Positions 5,596 to 6,834 of a stretch of DNA of 6,834 nucleotides are shown one piece after another. Made by a program: the position numbers and the translations under genes. This DNA is from Thermoplasmata archaeon (GTDB taxonomy: Archaea > Thermoplasmatota > Thermoplasmata > Thermoplasmatales > B87-G9), in contig QMSR01000049.1 in the NCBI GenBank assembly GCA_003649695.1, forward strand, positions 1-6,834, written 5' to 3'. A model generated the notes under the pieces. The model was not told the origin of the DNA. It saw only the letters and a list, made by a program, of their open reading frames with translations, and ran no database searches. Position 1 is the stretch's first letter, and every line of letters starts with the position of its first letter.

Positions 5596-6240
5596 TCAAG
5601 GCCTTCCTATATTTTTGCACTTCCTGGCCCTGACCACGACGAAGGACCCCTTGCCGTGGCCGGGGAGGACAGGGTCAGGGCGCTCCATCTCGTCGGGGTC
5701 GCCGAAGATGGTCTGCCTGAACTCGAAATCGCAGAAACCGGCCTTCTCGAGCATCTCCACGACCTCCCTGACCGTGAAGAACCTCGCCACCCTGTAGAAC
5801 GGACTGCCAGAGCTCCTGTACCTTTTACCCAGCGGGGACTCGGCGTCGACGAAGCCTATGATGACGTAACCCCCGGGCCTGAGGATCCTGTTTACCTCCC
5901 TCAGGGCCTTCTCTGGGTCGTCCAGGAAGCATATGGTCGTCACCATGAGGGCGAAGTCGAAGGAGGAGTCCCCGAGTGGGAGGTCCTCCGCCACGCCCCT
6001 GATGACCTTAACACCCCTGGACTCGGCGACCCTGGCGAGCCTCTCCGAGGGCTCGACGCCGAGTCCTATGCCCAGGGGGGCTGCGAACCTGCCGGTACCC
6101 ACCCCTATCTCGACCCCCTTGCCCCCCGGTAGCAGCTCCCTGACCGCCTCGAGCTCGGACATGTAGGCGTTTCTGTGCTCCTCGAACCACCTCTCGTATC
6201 TGTCGAGGTGCTTCTCGAAAACCTCCGTTTTCGGGCTCAT
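5596..6240 (-). CDS. Class I SAM-dependent methyltransferase
   Basis: This is a 214-residue Rossmann-fold methyltransferase of the Methyltransf_11 type. Motif I is VEIGVGTGRFA (about 43-53), the SAM ribose-binding acid is E63 in GVEPS, the next acidic loop is AEDLPLGDSSFD (84-95), the active-site strand is ALMVTTICFL, and LRPGG (120-124) is the usual post-motif turn. The N-terminal helix carries RYERWFEEHRNAY (14-26), which I associate with a group of archaeal and bacterial small-molecule methyltransferases of unknown substrate. Two cysteines, C104 and C170, are not part of a recognised metal site. Its ATG overlaps the stop of the DUF1015 gene as ATGA and has GGAGG four bases upstream, so the two should be translated together. 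The methyl acceptor is unknown; no pathway partner in the window identifies it. Confidence 0.88.
   Translation of the reverse strand: MSPKTEVFEKHLDRYERWFEEHRNAYMSELEAVRELLPGGKGVEIGVGTGRFAAPLGIGLGVEPSERLARVAESRGVKVIRGVAEDLPLGDSSFDFALMVTTICFLDDPEKALREVNRILRPGGYVIIGFVDAESPLGKRYRSSGSPFYRVARFFTVREVVEMLEKAGFCDFEFRQTIFGDPDEMERPDPVLPGHGKGSFVVVRARKCKNIGRP
5608..5617 (-). promoter_or_regulatory. Candidate TATA box for the alpha/beta hydrolase, inside the methyltransferase gene
   Basis: The minus strand reads CAAAAATATA here, a strong archaeal TATA-like string centred about 27 nt before the ATG at 5585. It lies within the last codons of the upstream methyltransferase gene. Position and composition suggest that the hydrolase can be transcribed alone, without a leader, as well as from the upstream genes. 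Confidence 0.5.
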
Positions 6241-6834
6241 ATCGCCTCCATCAGGAACAGGCCCGAGGCCAGCTTGGGGTAGAAGTCCGTGCTCTTTGGG
6301 GGCATCGGGTTTCCCTCGTCCACGACCCTCATGACCTCCTCCGGCCTGACGGCCCTCATGAAGATCGCCAGCCCTCCCCCAGACTCGACGGCCTCGATTC
6401 CGCCCTCAACGGTCCTGGTGAAGGACACGAGCCCAGAGGCCCTGTCTTCGAGGCCTAGGATACCCTCCACGATGACGTGGTGGACGACGGACACCGGAAG
6501 GGAACGGTAGGCCTCCCCAGCCCACGGGGGCATGAAGGCCGATAGGTCCCCCTCGGGCTCGAGGCACCAAGCCTCCCCATCGAACAGGACTATCCTATCT
6601 TCCGCGATGCACCTCCCTATCTCCCCCCTCGACACCCTCGAAATCCTGAACGTCTCCCTGAGGCTCTTCCACTCCTTCTCTCCGAGACTCCTTCTGACGA
6701 CCCTGTGGCTGGGGAGGATGAGCACGTCGTTGTCGTTGATGGGGGCGATGAATGCGAGGACGTACTTGGAGCCCGTGAGCTCGGAGTACCGCATGGCGGC
6801 CGTGAACCTGTGGTGGCCGTCGGCGATCACGACC
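6237..6834 (-). CDS. DUF1015 family protein, C-terminal part (5' end outside window)
   Basis: The frame is open from the window edge to a TGA at 6237-6239, giving 198 complete codons. The family (COG4198) usually has about 400 residues, so roughly the N-terminal half is missing. An apparent GTG start at 6830 is an internal valine (VVIADGHH). Three family hallmarks are visible: ADGHHRFTAA just inside the edge, ILPSHRVVR about 35 residues later, and MPPKSTDFYPKLASGLF at the C-terminus. The biochemical role of DUF1015 is not established to my knowledge. The DGHHR motif resembles the phosphate-binding motif of ParB-like folds, including the free serine kinase SerK, which would suit a nucleotide- or phosphate-handling enzyme; that is inference. 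It is the first visible gene of the set that continues into the methyltransferase. Confidence 0.9.
   Translation of the reverse strand, partial: VVIADGHHRFTAAMRYSELTGSKYVLAFIAPINDNDVLILPSHRVVRRSLGEKEWKSLRETFRISRVSRGEIGRCIAEDRIVLFDGEAWCLEPEGDLSAFMPPWAGEAYRSLPVSVVHHVIVEGILGLEDRASGLVSFTRTVEGGIEAVESGGGLAIFMRAVRPEEVMRVVDEGNPMPPKSTDFYPKLASGLFLMEAI
6245..6249 (-). promoter_or_regulatory. Ribosome-binding site of the methyltransferase gene
   Basis: The minus strand reads GGAGG, four bases before the ATG at 6240, within the last codons of the DUF1015 gene. Together with the ATGA stop-start overlap it fixes the methyltransferase start and suggests coupled translation. It contrasts with the candidate leaderless starts elsewhere in the window. 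Confidence 0.6.

Noticed and set aside
5598..5605. 8-bp palindrome AAGGCCTT between the candidate TATA box and the start of the alpha/beta hydrolase
   Set aside because: It encodes the end of the methyltransferase and includes its neighbourhood of the stop codon. One short palindrome with no further copies noticed is not enough to call an operator.
6237..6830. GTG at 6830 as the true start of the DUF1015 gene
   Set aside because: The frame stays open to the window edge, and the family motif ADGHHR lies mid-protein in full-length members, so the gene must begin beyond base 6834.
1..6834. Search for tRNA or rRNA genes, CRISPR arrays, insertion sequences or a phage defence system
   Set aside because: No such structure was seen. 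The spacers are too short, no regularly spaced repeats occur, and all genes fit housekeeping or metabolic families.

Overview
The window reads as densely packed, high-GC archaeal DNA. Almost every base is coding, arginine is mostly AGG, and several start codons are GTG. The proteins are archaeal in type: a UPF0282 metallo-hydrolase, an archaeal M20 peptidase, HypA with the MHEWALA start seen in Thermococcales, and a MinD/Mrp-type HypB. Short AT-rich boxes lie about 24-28 nt upstream of the first start codon of each transcription unit. That is the spacing of an archaeal TATA box with leaderless mRNA. A thermophilic anaerobe that uses hydrogenase is likely. The exact lineage cannot be fixed from this stretch, and no mobile element, RNA gene or CRISPR array is visible.

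Layout: (1) bases 1-642, minus strand: a UPF0282 metallo-beta-lactamase-fold hydrolase whose C-terminal part lies beyond base 1. (2) 674-1891, plus strand, divergent from it: a complete M20 metallopeptidase/deacylase with all metal ligands. (3) 1914-2977, plus: hypA and an archaeal hypB, overlapping by one base, for nickel delivery to [NiFe]-hydrogenase. (4) 3003-4777, plus: sufC and a short sufB, a two-gene minimal SUF (SMS-like) Fe-S cluster assembly unit, preceded by its own candidate promoter and an inverted repeat. (5) 6834-4758, minus: a DUF1015 protein (5' end beyond base 6834), a class I SAM methyltransferase coupled to it by an ATGA overlap, and an alpha/beta hydrolase whose stop codon lies inside the 3' end of sufB.

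The coherent theme is metal-centre assembly: hypAB for nickel and sufCB for Fe-S clusters lie in tandem, and hydrogenases need both. The DUF1015-methyltransferase-hydrolase set on the other strand has no obvious link to it. No stretch over 300 bases lacks a gene; the longest gene-free spacers are about 20-30 bases. I see no clearly new system. The most useful points are the metal-assembly cassette, the sufC operator-like repeat, the 9-bp tandem repeat that makes the sufB start ambiguous, and the uncharacterised minus-strand trio.
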